In this document: positions 18,116 to 26,197 of the stretch, in pieces
How positions within the stretch are numbered: the first letter of the stretch is position 1
Layout of the letters: each line of letters opens with the position of its first letter
DNA from: Gracilibacillus sp. YIM 98692
Lineage (GTDB): Bacteria > Bacillota > Bacilli > Bacillales > Amphibacillaceae
Direction of reading: 5' to 3'
Assembly: GCF_010993965.1 (NCBI RefSeq)
Contig: NZ_WIXM01000023.1
Coordinates: 1 to 61,560 of the forward strand
DNA length: 61,560 nt
Notes under the pieces: model-generated
Databases searched by the model: none
Seen by the model: only the letters and a program-made list of their open reading frames with translations
What the model was told of the DNA's origin: nothing
Position numbers and translations under genes: made by a program

Positions 18116-18132
18116 ACTCGTGCATTAGAGAT

Positions 18133-18175
18133 AAAAAGCAGCGTTTATGCTTTAGACATAAACGCTGCTTTTTGT
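18133..18175 (+). terminator. Terminator of the selA operon
   Basis: Perfect 17-bp stem from AAAAAGCAGCGTTTATG to its complement, with a T-run. From 18176 to 18527 there is no intact gene. The minus strand has a short readable stretch ('REGLRTMEENAPPELK') between stops that looks like a decayed gene I cannot name. Confidence 0.92.
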
Positions 18176-18527
18176 TATAGCTGGACACTCTCATAGCTTT
18201 TTAAATGAAATATAAAGAGGCTGGCAACTAGGACCAACCTGTTGATAAAACTAGTAACTATTATATTCACCATTCTGCTGTTCACTTTCGGCAGGGATCA
18301 TAACTCCCATATTTTGCAAAGAAACTTTAGCTTGATTCAAATAATATCCTTCCATTTATTGCCATCAGATAATAATATGAATAAACGTTTTCAACTCAGG
18401 AGGTGCATTTTCTTCCATTGTTCTTAGGCCTTCACGTACCATTTTATCCTGATAACTCCATAGGCATATTGGACTTTCTAATGAATAAATTAGCATTAGA
18501 AATGGCTGAAAAAGAAGGGATGTTCCA

Positions 18528-20414
18528 ATGTTAAAAAAGGAAGTAAAGGAGACTATAGATTATCTTGTTAAAAACCTAAAAGAAAAGCAGGCAGAGGATG
18601 GGGCTTGGAACTTTTGTTTTGAGGGCAGTCCGATGACAGATGCCTATATGATTATTTTATTAAGAACATTAAAGATTCCTGACGAAGTATTAATCAAAAG
18701 TTTGGCAAACCGTCTGTTATCTACCCAAAAAGAAAATGGAGTATGGAAACTTTATGGGGATGAGGAAGATGGCAACCTTTCTTCTACTGTAGAATCTTAC
18801 TATGCTCTCTTATATTCTGGTTATAAAGAAGTAGATGCCCCAATGATGATTAAAGCTAAGCAGTTTATAATGTCACATGGCGGCATAGAACAGGTCTCCT
18901 CACTTACGAAAGTGATGCTTATGATAACAGGTCAATATCCCTGGCCGAAGTATTTTCCTTTTCCAATAGAATTTTTGCTGTTGCCGCAATCCTTTATGGT
19001 TAATTTTTTTGATTTTGTCGGTTATGCAAGAGTGCATCTTGCCCCTATTTTAATTGTTTCGGATAAAAAATTTAAAATGTCGCATCAAAACACGCCTGAT
19101 TTATCATCTTTGTTTATTAAAAGACAGTTAGACGATGATGTTTTTAGGGAATTTAGGACAAATGAAGCGAAATCATTTTTATCCCATATTGTACAAAGTG
19201 TCAAAAGGCTTGTAGGACTTCCAAGTGAGCTGAATCAGATGGCAATTGAAAATGCCAAAAATTATATATTAAAAAGAATTGAACCTGATGGAACATTATA
19301 TAGTTATTTTAGTACGACTTTCCTCATGATTTTTGCTTTATTAGCATTGGGATATTCCAAAACAGATCCTTTAATCAAAAATGCCATACAAGGATTAAAG
19401 GGGCTAGTATGTTATCCTAATGAACACCCTCATATACAAGAATCAACTTCCACCGTTTGGGATACATCCCTTATTTCCTACGCATTACAAAATTCTGGTG
19501 AGAACATATTCTCTTCAGCGATACAAAAAGCGAATCAATATATATTACAAAGACAACACGTTCTATATGGAGACTGGTCTATTCAGAACCCTCATACTTT
19601 ACCTGGAGGATGGGGATTTTCCGATATTAATACTATGAATCCCGATGTGGATGATACAACAGCAGCACTAAGAGCGATCAAAAGGATGGCAATAGAGGTG
19701 CCAACTGTTAGGCAGTCTTGGTATAGAGGGATGGATTGGGTCTTATCGATGCAAAATAATGACGGTGGCTGGCCAGCCTTTGAAAGAAATACGGATCAAA
19801 AGATTTTAACAATGACTCCGATGGATGGTTCAAAATCAGCAAGTATTGATCCATCAACCGCAGACTTAACAGGCCGGACATTATAGTTTCTAGGTAAAGA
19901 TGCTGGTTTCAATATTGATCATCCACAAATAAAAAGTGGAGTAGATTGGTTGGAAAAAAACCAAGAAAAAGACGGTTCGTGGTATGGTCGGTGGGGTATT
20001 TCTTATATATATGGGACTTGGGCTGCGATCACAGGTATGAGAGCAGTAGGCGTAAAAAAAGATAACGACGCAATTCATCGAGGAGTGTCTTGGTTAGAAC
20101 ACATTCAAAATAAAGATGGCGGCTGGGGAGAGTCTTGTAAAAGTGATCAAGTGAAAGAGTATATTGCTTTAAGAGCTAGTACATTATCTCAGACAGCTTG
20201 GGCTGTTGATGCCTTAATGTCGGTCTATGATTCTCCCAATGAAATGATTGATAAAGGGATTCACTATATTATTCAACATATTAAGAAACGAGGTTGGACT
20301 TATACTTATCCTACCGGAGCAGCTTTACCTGGTAGTTTTTATATTTATTATCACAGTTATAATTATATTTGGCCATTAACCACTCTTAGTCATTATCAAA
20401 ACAAATATAAATGA
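18528..20414 (+). pseudogene. sqhC: Squalene-hopene/sporulenol cyclase with an amber codon
   Basis: Terpene cyclase of the SqhC type, which cyclises linear or monocyclic triterpenoids to hopanoid or sporulene-like lipids in the membrane or spore. The frame spans 628 codons, full family length, but TAG at 19884-19886 interrupts it after 'DPSTADLTGRTL'. The next codons 'FLG' continue the family motif in the same frame; the normal residue there is Glu, so one G-to-T change (GAG to TAG) explains it. The catalytic acid motif 'NPDVDDTTAA' (about residue 373) and several QW repeats ('DGAWNF', 'GGWPAF', 'GGWGES') are intact on both sides. The start ATG has AAGAAGGGATG upstream. A very recent mutation, suppression or a sequence error are all possible. 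Confidence 0.9.
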
Positions 20415-20473
20415 ATATCCGTAGTTTATATGGGACATAAAAGATATGGATACGATATCGAGGAGATTTTGTG

Positions 20474-20617
20474 TTAATCGTCGTTCGTAAAACCCCACTG
20501 ATGGAAGTCTCTCTTTAATGATTTCATGAAACTTGCTTCATCAATTATTTTCAACTCATGCATCGGAAGCTCTTCAAATAAACTGATTTGAGATAAGAGC
20601 ATTAATTTATTTTCCAT
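20474..20617 (-). pseudogene. Truncated Crp/Fnr-type regulator, N-terminus only
   Basis: An AAGGAGACTG site precedes an ATG. The 32 readable codons, 'MLLSQISLFEELPMHELK' and onward, resemble the first helix of Crp/Fnr cAMP-binding domains. The frame then runs into an R3 element ('agagagacttccatcagtgg' on the minus strand) and stops at codon 48. The nucleotide-binding and helix-turn-helix parts are missing. This looks like truncation by insertion or deletion at R3. Confidence 0.6.
20488..20518 (-). repeat. R3 short repeat, copy
   Basis: The minus strand reads 'taaagagagacttccatcag' then 'tggggtttt'. The 40384 copy is nearly the same on the plus strand. It forms the breakpoint of the Crp/Fnr fragment. 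Confidence 0.6.
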
Positions 20618-21070
20618 GTACAGTCTCCTTTTCAATTTAGTTCATTCGTTTAAAATTGTAACTGTTTATCATACAGGCAATGTAATTTGCCTTACAAAAA
20701 AATAAATGCCAAGTATTGTATCAAGCAGCAAAATTCTATTCGATATATTAAATATACTTGATTTTGAGAAAGTTATAAATTATCAAGAATATTTAGAGGA
20801 TCAATCTTTACTTAAAAAATAGTAATATATTAACGTGCTCAGAAATATTGTAACTCTAAAGCATAGTATAACTAATTTCATTTTATCGATTAACTTATAC
20901 AATTTATGTAATGAAGCTTACGTTAAGAGGGAAATGTATAATTGCACAGTACTAATGCCAAATCACTAAGGAAGCTTTGCTATGAAGTAAAAGAGATGAA
21001 GCGGTTTCGAAAGTACCAAAGCAGATTGATGACACACATTATAAAAATAAAAAAGCCATCAAAAAGTTTT

Positions 21071-21096
21071 AGGCTGTTGAGGTATCTCAACAGCCT
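21071..21096. terminator. Perfect 11-bp hairpin, possible terminator
   Basis: AGGCTGTTGAG, loop GTAT, CTCAACAGCCT. Preceded by A/T-rich sequence on both sides; no clear T-run on the plus strand, 'aaaactttttgat' on the minus strand. Confidence 0.5.
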
Positions 21097-21135
21097 ATTA
21101 ATATAATATTCAAAACGTACTAGTTTTAATAAAGC

Positions 21136-21158
21136 CATCGTCTGTGATTCAGACGATG
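21136..21158. repeat. Perfect 9-bp hairpin
   Basis: CATCGTCTG, loop TGATT, CAGACGATG. It is followed by AGAAGGAGGTAATCAT, a perfect ribosome site with no credible reading frame after it. The gap 20618-21369 otherwise holds no gene; a long minus-strand frame across it has no recognisable features. Confidence 0.5.
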
Positions 21159-21239
21159 ACAGAAGGAGGTAATCATATTCGTTGTGTAGGGTAAATGAGT
21201 TTTCGTTGGATACGGATATTAAATAAGGGCTTTCCAAAA

Positions 21240-21283
21240 GGGCTGATTCAAAGTCGTCATTTACGACTGTGTCAGTCCTTTCT
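21240..21283 (+). terminator. Two-step hairpin with T-rich tail
   Basis: Outer arms GGGCTGA and TCAGTCC enclose inner arms AGTCGT and ACGACT, followed by TTTCTTT. It looks like the terminator of a lost gene. Confidence 0.6.
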
Positions 21284-21369
21284 TTACTATGGTATCTAAT
21301 CTCACATTATTTACTTGCAGCTTTTCTAAAAGATAAGTAAATGTGGTTATTCATTTAGCTAGTGTTATT

Positions 21370-22023
21370 CTATAGTAATATTTTTAATCTAGATATTGCT
21401 TCATATGCAAAATGAAAACCAAATCCTAATAAAACGAGACTGGCCGTTAATGATATTACGGTCATCATTTTTGATGTTGGTTTTAAAAATATTTTACTAT
21501 AATGAATGGATAGTGCTAATGTAACATTCCATAAACCTATCCCAATAAAAATCATACTATTAATATAAAATGCCCTAATTATATTCTCGTTCTGGAACGA
21601 ATTGCTTAATATGGATCCATAAACGCCTAACCAAAATAGGATGTTTAATGGGTTGAAAGCTGCTATGGATATACCTGTAAGATAAGAGTTGATTAATCCT
21701 TTTTTACGATCATCCTTGCTTTCGGAAGAATCATCGATTGTTTCTGATCGATGAACGATGCCATGAATCCCAGTATATGTTAAAACGAGTGTACCAAATA
21801 TCAATAAAATTATTTGAATCCAATTTAGCGTTAGGAAGTCAGAAAGGCCGTTATACATGAGAAACATTAAGATAAGGTCAGAACTCATACCTCCTGCTCC
21901 AACAAGCAATGAAGCCCATAGCCCTTGATACATTCCTCTTCTAATTATTTCTATATTAATAGGACCGATTGGTGCAGCAATAGATAAACCAAGAATAATT
22001 TGTTTAACCAACAGTAAAAACAT
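21370..22023 (-). CDS. LysE/RhtB-family exporter
   Basis: 217-residue membrane protein of the LysE superfamily, which exports amino acids or their analogues. Six hydrophobic segments are visible (about 5-25, 38-60, 68-88, 110-135, 145-170, 185-205). The family opening 'GLSIAAPIGPINIEIIRRG' has the conserved Pro-Ile-Gly-Pro and is followed by a Gly-rich second helix. Substrate cannot be read from sequence. In this setting export of an amino acid or selenoamino acid is imaginable, but nothing shows it. The ATG has 'aaggggaata' upstream, a moderate site. Monocistronic. Confidence 0.9.
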   Translation of the reverse strand: MFLLLVKQIILGLSIAAPIGPINIEIIRRGMYQGLWASLLVGAGGMSSDLILMFLMYNGLSDFLTLNWIQIILLIFGTLVLTYTGIHGIVHRSETIDDSSESKDDRKKGLINSYLTGISIAAFNPLNILFWLGVYGSILSNSFQNENIIRAFYINSMIFIGIGLWNVTLALSIHYSKIFLKPTSKMMTVISLTASLVLLGFGFHFAYEAISRLKILL

Positions 22024-22119
22024 TTAGTATTCCCCTTGTTATAAAGCTTGTCTTTTCTATTACATGCTCGTGTTTGGGGAATTAGAAGTAGAATGTAAAA
22101 CATTATTAAAAAATATAAA

Positions 22120-22160
22120 AATAAGATAGAGTAGTATATTATGAGCTACTCTATCTTATT
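22120..22160. terminator. Bidirectional terminator
   Basis: Perfect 15-bp stem AATAAGATAGAGTAG with its complement and an 11-base loop. It has A/T runs on both sides and lies between the truncated OsmC gene and lysE, both on the minus strand. Confidence 0.8.
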
Positions 22161-22185
22161 TGCAGTTTTATTTAATTTTATTCTC

Positions 22186-22356
22186 TCACCCAATTGGGCA
22201 CATTTCACATCCAGCTAGAGAGACAAGTAAATTGGCCCCTTCATCTTGACCACCCATTTGTTGTGGTTCATCAATGATAACTTGATGATTTTTAGAAGTA
22301 CCTATCGTTTGCATTCCTTTAGAGGTGGTAGAAATTTCTTCCGTCATTTTTCCCAT
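22186..22356 (-). pseudogene. Truncated OsmC-family protein
   Basis: 56 codons from ATG with an AAGGAGTG site. 'MQTIGTSKNHQVIIDEPQQM' and 'DEGANLLVSLAGCE' match the first half of OsmC-type peroxide-resistance proteins, including the first catalytic Cys in 'LAGC'. Compared with the usual 'ANPLExLLASLAGC', about four residues are missing after 'GAN', and the whole C-terminal half with the second Cys is gone. The frame ends 'CPIG' then TGA. Five more codons follow the TGA before TAA, so reading the TGA as Sec would not restore a domain. Probably a dead remnant. Confidence 0.7.
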
Positions 22357-22509
22357 TCTTAACACTCCTTATATTTTTCAAGGTTATATTATTAGTTTAC
22401 AGTTCGGTGAAAAAATTGTATGTAATCTAACTTACAGGGGAAATCATTATGTTAAAAAGAAAAAAAGCAGAGAACATATTACTAAATGTTCTCTACCTAT
22501 TGTAAGTCT

Positions 22510-23475
22510 CTATATTACTTCTAAATAATGAACACTAAACCAATTTTTCTTATCGACAAATACTTCTATTGGTTTAAATCGACATGTTAAACAAAGCTTT
22601 TGAAAAGAATGAATCGAGTATTTATAGGAATTTTCAGTATGAATACTTTCATCCTTGGCAAATTTAATTTGTTGATCTAGTATTTGTATAGTTTGATTCA
22701 CTTTACTTATTAAATGCATTTCTATTCTGCTTCTTTCAGTGTTGTAAAAGGCATGATGAGAAAAGTTCTCCAAATGGAAGTCGGTGTGAAGTTCTCTATT
22801 TATTCGTGTTAATAAATTTTTATTAAATGCGGCTGTAATGCCTTGTTCATCGTTATAAGCTTTTTCAATAATATCTGTATCTTTTTTCAAGTCCACACCG
22901 ATTAGCAGCCCATCCCCTTTTTTAAGTATAGCGGATAGTTGTCTCAAAAATATGGCTGCTTCAAATGGCTCGAAGTTTCCAATGGTTGATCCAGGAAAAA
23001 AGATAACCTTTTTATGTCCACTTAATGTAGGTAACGAAAATAGTTTGGTATAATCTGCAACTATACCATAAATGTTTAATTTAGGATAAATATTTTGTAA
23101 CTGTTCAACCGTATTCCTTAGCATTGTTTTAGAAATATCAATAGGGATATAGCTGTTTAAGTTATTTTCTTCGAGTAATACCTTCGTTTTTGTACTACTT
23201 CCACTTCCTAATTCTATTAAATTAGCGTTTTCTCCGATTAACTTGGAAATAGCAACTTTAGAATCGTTTAAGATGTCCCATTCTGTTCGTGTCTGATAAT
23301 ACTCCTCTAATGTTGTAATTTTCTCAAATAACTCTGATCCTAATTCATCATATAAATATTTCGCGGCAAGTTTTTTTGGATTATTTGAAAGTCCATTCAT
23401 CACATCGGTAATAAAATGATCATTTTTAGGGGAATAGTCTGTAATTGTAGGACACTTTTGGTTTACCATCTTCAT
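22510..23475 (-). CDS. egtD: L-histidine N-alpha-methyltransferase EgtD
   Basis: SAM-dependent enzyme that trimethylates histidine to hercynine, the first step of ergothioneine (and selenoneine) synthesis. 'AAKYLYDELGSELFEKIT' and 'YYQTRTEWDIL' are family signatures. The SAM site is 'NLIELGSGSSTKTKVLL', followed by 'YIPIDIS' and 'FFPGSTIGNFEP'. Its 321 residues are full length. The ATG overlaps the egtB stop (ATGA) with GGAGGATG upstream, so the two genes are translated as a pair. Ergothioneine genes are uncommon in Bacillaceae, which suggests transfer; base composition gives no clear sign. Confidence 0.95.
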   Translation of the reverse strand: MKMVNQKCPTITDYSPKNDHFITDVMNGLSNNPKKLAAKYLYDELGSELFEKITTLEEYYQTRTEWDILNDSKVAISKLIGENANLIELGSGSSTKTKVLLEENNLNSYIPIDISKTMLRNTVEQLQNIYPKLNIYGIVADYTKLFSLPTLSGHKKVIFFPGSTIGNFEPFEAAIFLRQLSAILKKGDGLLIGVDLKKDTDIIEKAYNDEQGITAAFNKNLLTRINRELHTDFHLENFSHHAFYNTERSRIEMHLISKVNQTIQILDQQIKFAKDESIHTENSYKYSIHSFQKLCLTCRFKPIEVFVDKKNWFSVHYLEVI

Positions 23476-24743
23476 AATACATCCTCCGCTAAACGCACCC
23501 CGCTAAATTGCCATCTCATTTGTGGATAAAAGAAATTTCGATAAGTGAGCCGTATATGGGATTCTGGGGTGGCACATGAGCCACCTTTTAAAACCATTTG
23601 GTTAGCCATAAATTTAGCATTGTATTCCCCTAATGCTCCTTTAAGCGGTTTATTTCTTGGATAAGGGGAATAAGAACTCTGTGTCCATTCCCAAACATCC
23701 CCAAATCCTTTTAAAAAGGGTTGAGTAGTATCTCTTTTAATTTTAGAAATCGGATGAAAATAACCTTGGTCAGCAAAGTTTCCTTCTACTGGTGTATGTT
23801 GTAAACCATGTTCCCATTCTTCTTCAGTAGGAAGACGTCTACCAGCCCATCTAGCATAGGCATCTGCTTCATAAAAGCTGATATGAGTAACCGGGGCATA
23901 CTCATCAATTGGTAATAGGCCTGATAAAGTAAAAGCATACCATTTTCCATCATGCTTTTCCCAATATTGGGGTGCTTGCCATTTGTATTTATTAACAGCA
24001 TTCCATCCGTCAGATAGCCAAAATTCTGCTTTTAAATAGCCGCCATCTTCGATGAATTGAATATACTCACCGTTTGTGACAGGACGATTTGCTAGACGAT
24101 ATGGATCTAACCACTTTTTATGCCGTGGTCTTTCATTATCAAAAGAAAATCCTTCTCCATCACTGCCAATTTCAACTAAACCTCCTTCTATTTCAATAAA
24201 AGACAAGTCTTGAGGAGAAGAGGAGTTATCAGAAATATCATTCGCCATATAAACAGGATGAGTTGGATTAAAAGAAAAATTATATTTTAAGTCAGTTAAT
24301 AGTAACTCTTGATGTTGTTGTTCATGGTTCAAACCAATTTCAATCAGTTCTTTAATCTGATCTAAATCTGTTTGATTTGTCTTTTCGACTAAAGAAAGGA
24401 TATGTTCATCTACATATTTGCGATAGGAAAAGGTTTCTGACACAGTAGGGCGAGTGATTAGACCTCTAGCTTTTTGAGGATGAAATTTTCCAACCGTTTC
24501 ATAATAGGAATTGAACAGATAATTAAAGCCCTTATGAAAAACATGGTAATTTGTGAAGAAGTTCTTTAAAAGAAAGGTTTCGAAAAACCAAGTAGTATGA
24601 GCTAAATGCCACTTGGACGGACTGACATGAGTATCAGCTTGCACAATGAAATCCTCAATTTCTAGAGGTTCAACTAATTTTTCAGTGCATTTACGAATTC
24701 GCAGATACTCATCTTTTAACGTTTCAATGGATATCGTTGTCAT
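23472..24743 (-). CDS. egtB: EgtB-type sulfoxide (or selenoxide) synthase
   Basis: Non-haem iron enzyme that joins a thiol (gamma-Glu-Cys or Cys) to hercynine. The N-terminal DinB-like domain (about 1-160) carries 'HLAHTTWFFETFL' and the iron motif HxxxHxE as 'NHEQQHQELLLTDL'. The C-terminal formylglycine-generating-enzyme-like domain (about 175-423) has 'RPVTNGEYIQFIEDGGY', 'RRLPTEEEWEHG', 'GDVWEWTQSSY' and 'FSGVRLAEDV'. Its 423 residues fit EgtB. SenA, which makes selenoneine from a selenosugar, is a close homologue, and I cannot separate EgtB from SenA by eye. A SenB-like gene and selD lie 11 kb away. The ATG has AAGAGGAGG upstream. Confidence 0.92.
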   Translation of the reverse strand: MTTISIETLKDEYLRIRKCTEKLVEPLEIEDFIVQADTHVSPSKWHLAHTTWFFETFLLKNFFTNYHVFHKGFNYLFNSYYETVGKFHPQKARGLITRPTVSETFSYRKYVDEHILSLVEKTNQTDLDQIKELIEIGLNHEQQHQELLLTDLKYNFSFNPTHPVYMANDISDNSSSPQDLSFIEIEGGLVEIGSDGEGFSFDNERPRHKKWLDPYRLANRPVTNGEYIQFIEDGGYLKAEFWLSDGWNAVNKYKWQAPQYWEKHDGKWYAFTLSGLLPIDEYAPVTHISFYEADAYARWAGRRLPTEEEWEHGLQHTPVEGNFADQGYFHPISKIKRDTTQPFLKGFGDVWEWTQSSYSPYPRNKPLKGALGEYNAKFMANQMVLKGGSCATPESHIRLTYRNFFYPQMRWQFSGVRLAEDVL

Positions 24744-25071
24744 ATATAAATCCTCCTCTTAAAAAATGTATTACCTATTGCCATTATTTATTAATTGATA
24801 AATCCAAGATTTAAGTTTTCAGTTAACTTTCCCACATTCATGGAGGACATATTTTCTTTTCAGCCGCAACAAGTAATTTTCCCTCCTCTACCAAGTTAGC
24901 TAATCATGAAACAGCTGGAATATTTGCAAGAAAGCTTTGCTCCTTATTTAACGATAGCTGAAGGGTATAAGTTGACTACGTTAACCTTTAATAAAGATGT
25001 ATCTAAGTTGTCCGGTTGTGCTAGATAAGGCTCATTCGTAAGTTAGCTTACGGAATGAAAGGGAAAACCTT

Positions 25072-25320
25072 CACGCTATCAATATTACTCAGGCATGTTT
25101 TCTGGGTTTACAGAAGGAATTTATAATAAGGAGGATATTCGGATTGATTTAAAGGGTCTTTGTGATTTGGCGAATATTTCCTTTGTTCAGGACAAAGTCG
25201 TTCAGTTTGACCCTGCCAACAGAAAAGTTTATTGCAGCAAAGAATTTCTTTTGATATTGGATCTAGTTTAGAGAAAAATATAATTCATCAAGATTACAAG
25301 CAAAAAGGATTTTGAAAAAG
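25072..25320 (+). pseudogene. Frameshifted remnant of a SelD-associated NDH-like flavoprotein
   Basis: A readable stretch 'PSRYQYYSGMFSGFTEGIYN' followed by 'EDIRIDLKGLCDLANI' and 'VVQFDPANRKVYC' matches the first third of the NADH-dehydrogenase-like oxidoreductase often fused to or beside SelD. After a frameshift near 25250 the next family motif 'SFDIGSSLEKNII' appears in another frame. Start, FAD-binding Gly motif and the rest are missing. Around it, 24906-25028 is a 40-codon frame of uncertain origin, and nothing else in 24744-25480 is recognisable. Confidence 0.65.
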
Positions 25321-25488
25321 GTATTCAGGCAACCGAGCAAGCCAAAAATGAAATCATTAACGAAATCAGGGGCGAAATAAGCAGCATAAGAAAATGACAG
25401 TTTTATGACAGTAAACATCCCTTATTTTAACTAAAATAATTGACAATACTTTATAATGTCTTACTCTTTCCATTGAAGCGAATTTTGA

Positions 25489-25519
25489 AAGCATTCCTGC
25501 AAACAGGGGTGCTTTTTCT
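25489..25519 (+). terminator. Terminator-like hairpin
   Basis: AAAGCA-tt-CCTG, loop CAAA, CAGG-gg-TGCTTTTT. It is probably the leftover terminator of the decayed gene upstream. Confidence 0.7.
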
Positions 25520-25659
25520 TTTGGGGTGAATTATGGATAGTTCAAGTTTCATGTCTATCATTGAAATGGCTGTTGAAAAACCTTCAGGGCTTGTTGTTTG
25601 TCAATCTGTTGAAATCACGGAACCGGCAGCAGGAAAAGCTGTTGCTGCACTTTCAATTC

Positions 25660-25778
25660 AAGCCTATGTTGGCTAAATGTAGCCTCTTGTGGATAACCAT
25701 ATTTTTGGATCATGGTTTTAGCCCCTTCTAATGGCTTCCCTTGCCACGTAGATAGAATCTGATTACATAATTATCCAT
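25660..25778 (-). pseudogene. Remnant of an uncharacterised gene
   Basis: AAGGGGGATTAAC precedes an ATG ('MDNYVIRFYLRGKG'), then the frame breaks. In the next frame 'STWQGKPLEGAKTMIQKYGY' and 'PQEAT' can be read. I recall a similar stretch at the N-terminus of a conserved protein without assigned function, but cannot name it. The plus-strand frame 'MDSSSFMSIIEMAVEK' at 25533 overlaps it and is not convincing. From 25790 to 25918 nothing is seen. Confidence 0.4.
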
Positions 25779-25918
25779 GTTAATCCCCCTTATATTTGAC
25801 TAGACTAAAAGTATTGTATGTAAGAATATCTTTATGAGGAACCTAAGGTCTTTTGGAGTATAAATGAAGGAATAAAGCATTAATTTATCTGTACTGCTTG
25901 AATTGAATGAAGTGATAG

Positions 25919-25947
25919 TTTTCATTCAAGCTTAATTAAGATATAAT
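25919..25947 (+). promoter_or_regulatory. Probable sigma-A promoter of murAB
   Basis: TTTTCA (25919-25924), 17 bases, perfect TATAAT (25942-25947). It leaves a 250-base leader before murAB in which no gene is visible. Confidence 0.55.
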
Positions 25948-26197
25948 GGTAGCAGTGTTTTTTATTCTAGTATCAAAAATAGAACGGTTTATCGAATATA
26001 GTGATTCGTCATTAGGACTCGTCAACAAACCGTGTATGCTTTCTTTTGCTGCTAGAAAGACGCTCCATAAAGATTATTAAAATGAATCAAGTTTATCATA
26101 ATTTTTTTGCATGATTTTGGAAGAATGGGTTAGACTAAGGTGCAAAGAAAACGGGGAATGAGTTGGTCGGAATCCTTGAAAGTGAGGGAGTATAATA

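Noticed and set aside
19884-19886. TAG in sqhC as a pyrrolysine or programmed readthrough site
   Set aside because: The position is normally Glu, no pyl genes are in the window, and release factor 1 is intact. A point mutation is simpler.
20980-21237. 85-codon minus-strand frame
   Set aside because: It crosses two perfect hairpins and a plus-strand ribosome-like site, has no ribosome site of its own and no recognisable motif.
22181-22356. TGA in the OsmC-like frame read as selenocysteine
   Set aside because: Only five codons follow before TAA and the whole C-terminal half of the fold is missing, so readthrough would not make a working protein. No convincing hairpin follows.
24906-25028. 40-codon frame ending 'VSKLSGCAR' as a second SelD fragment
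   Set aside because: The last residues recall the SelD opening, but there is no ribosome site, the match is too short, and the same 'ggttgtgctaga' occurs in non-coding DNA at 59.9 kb.
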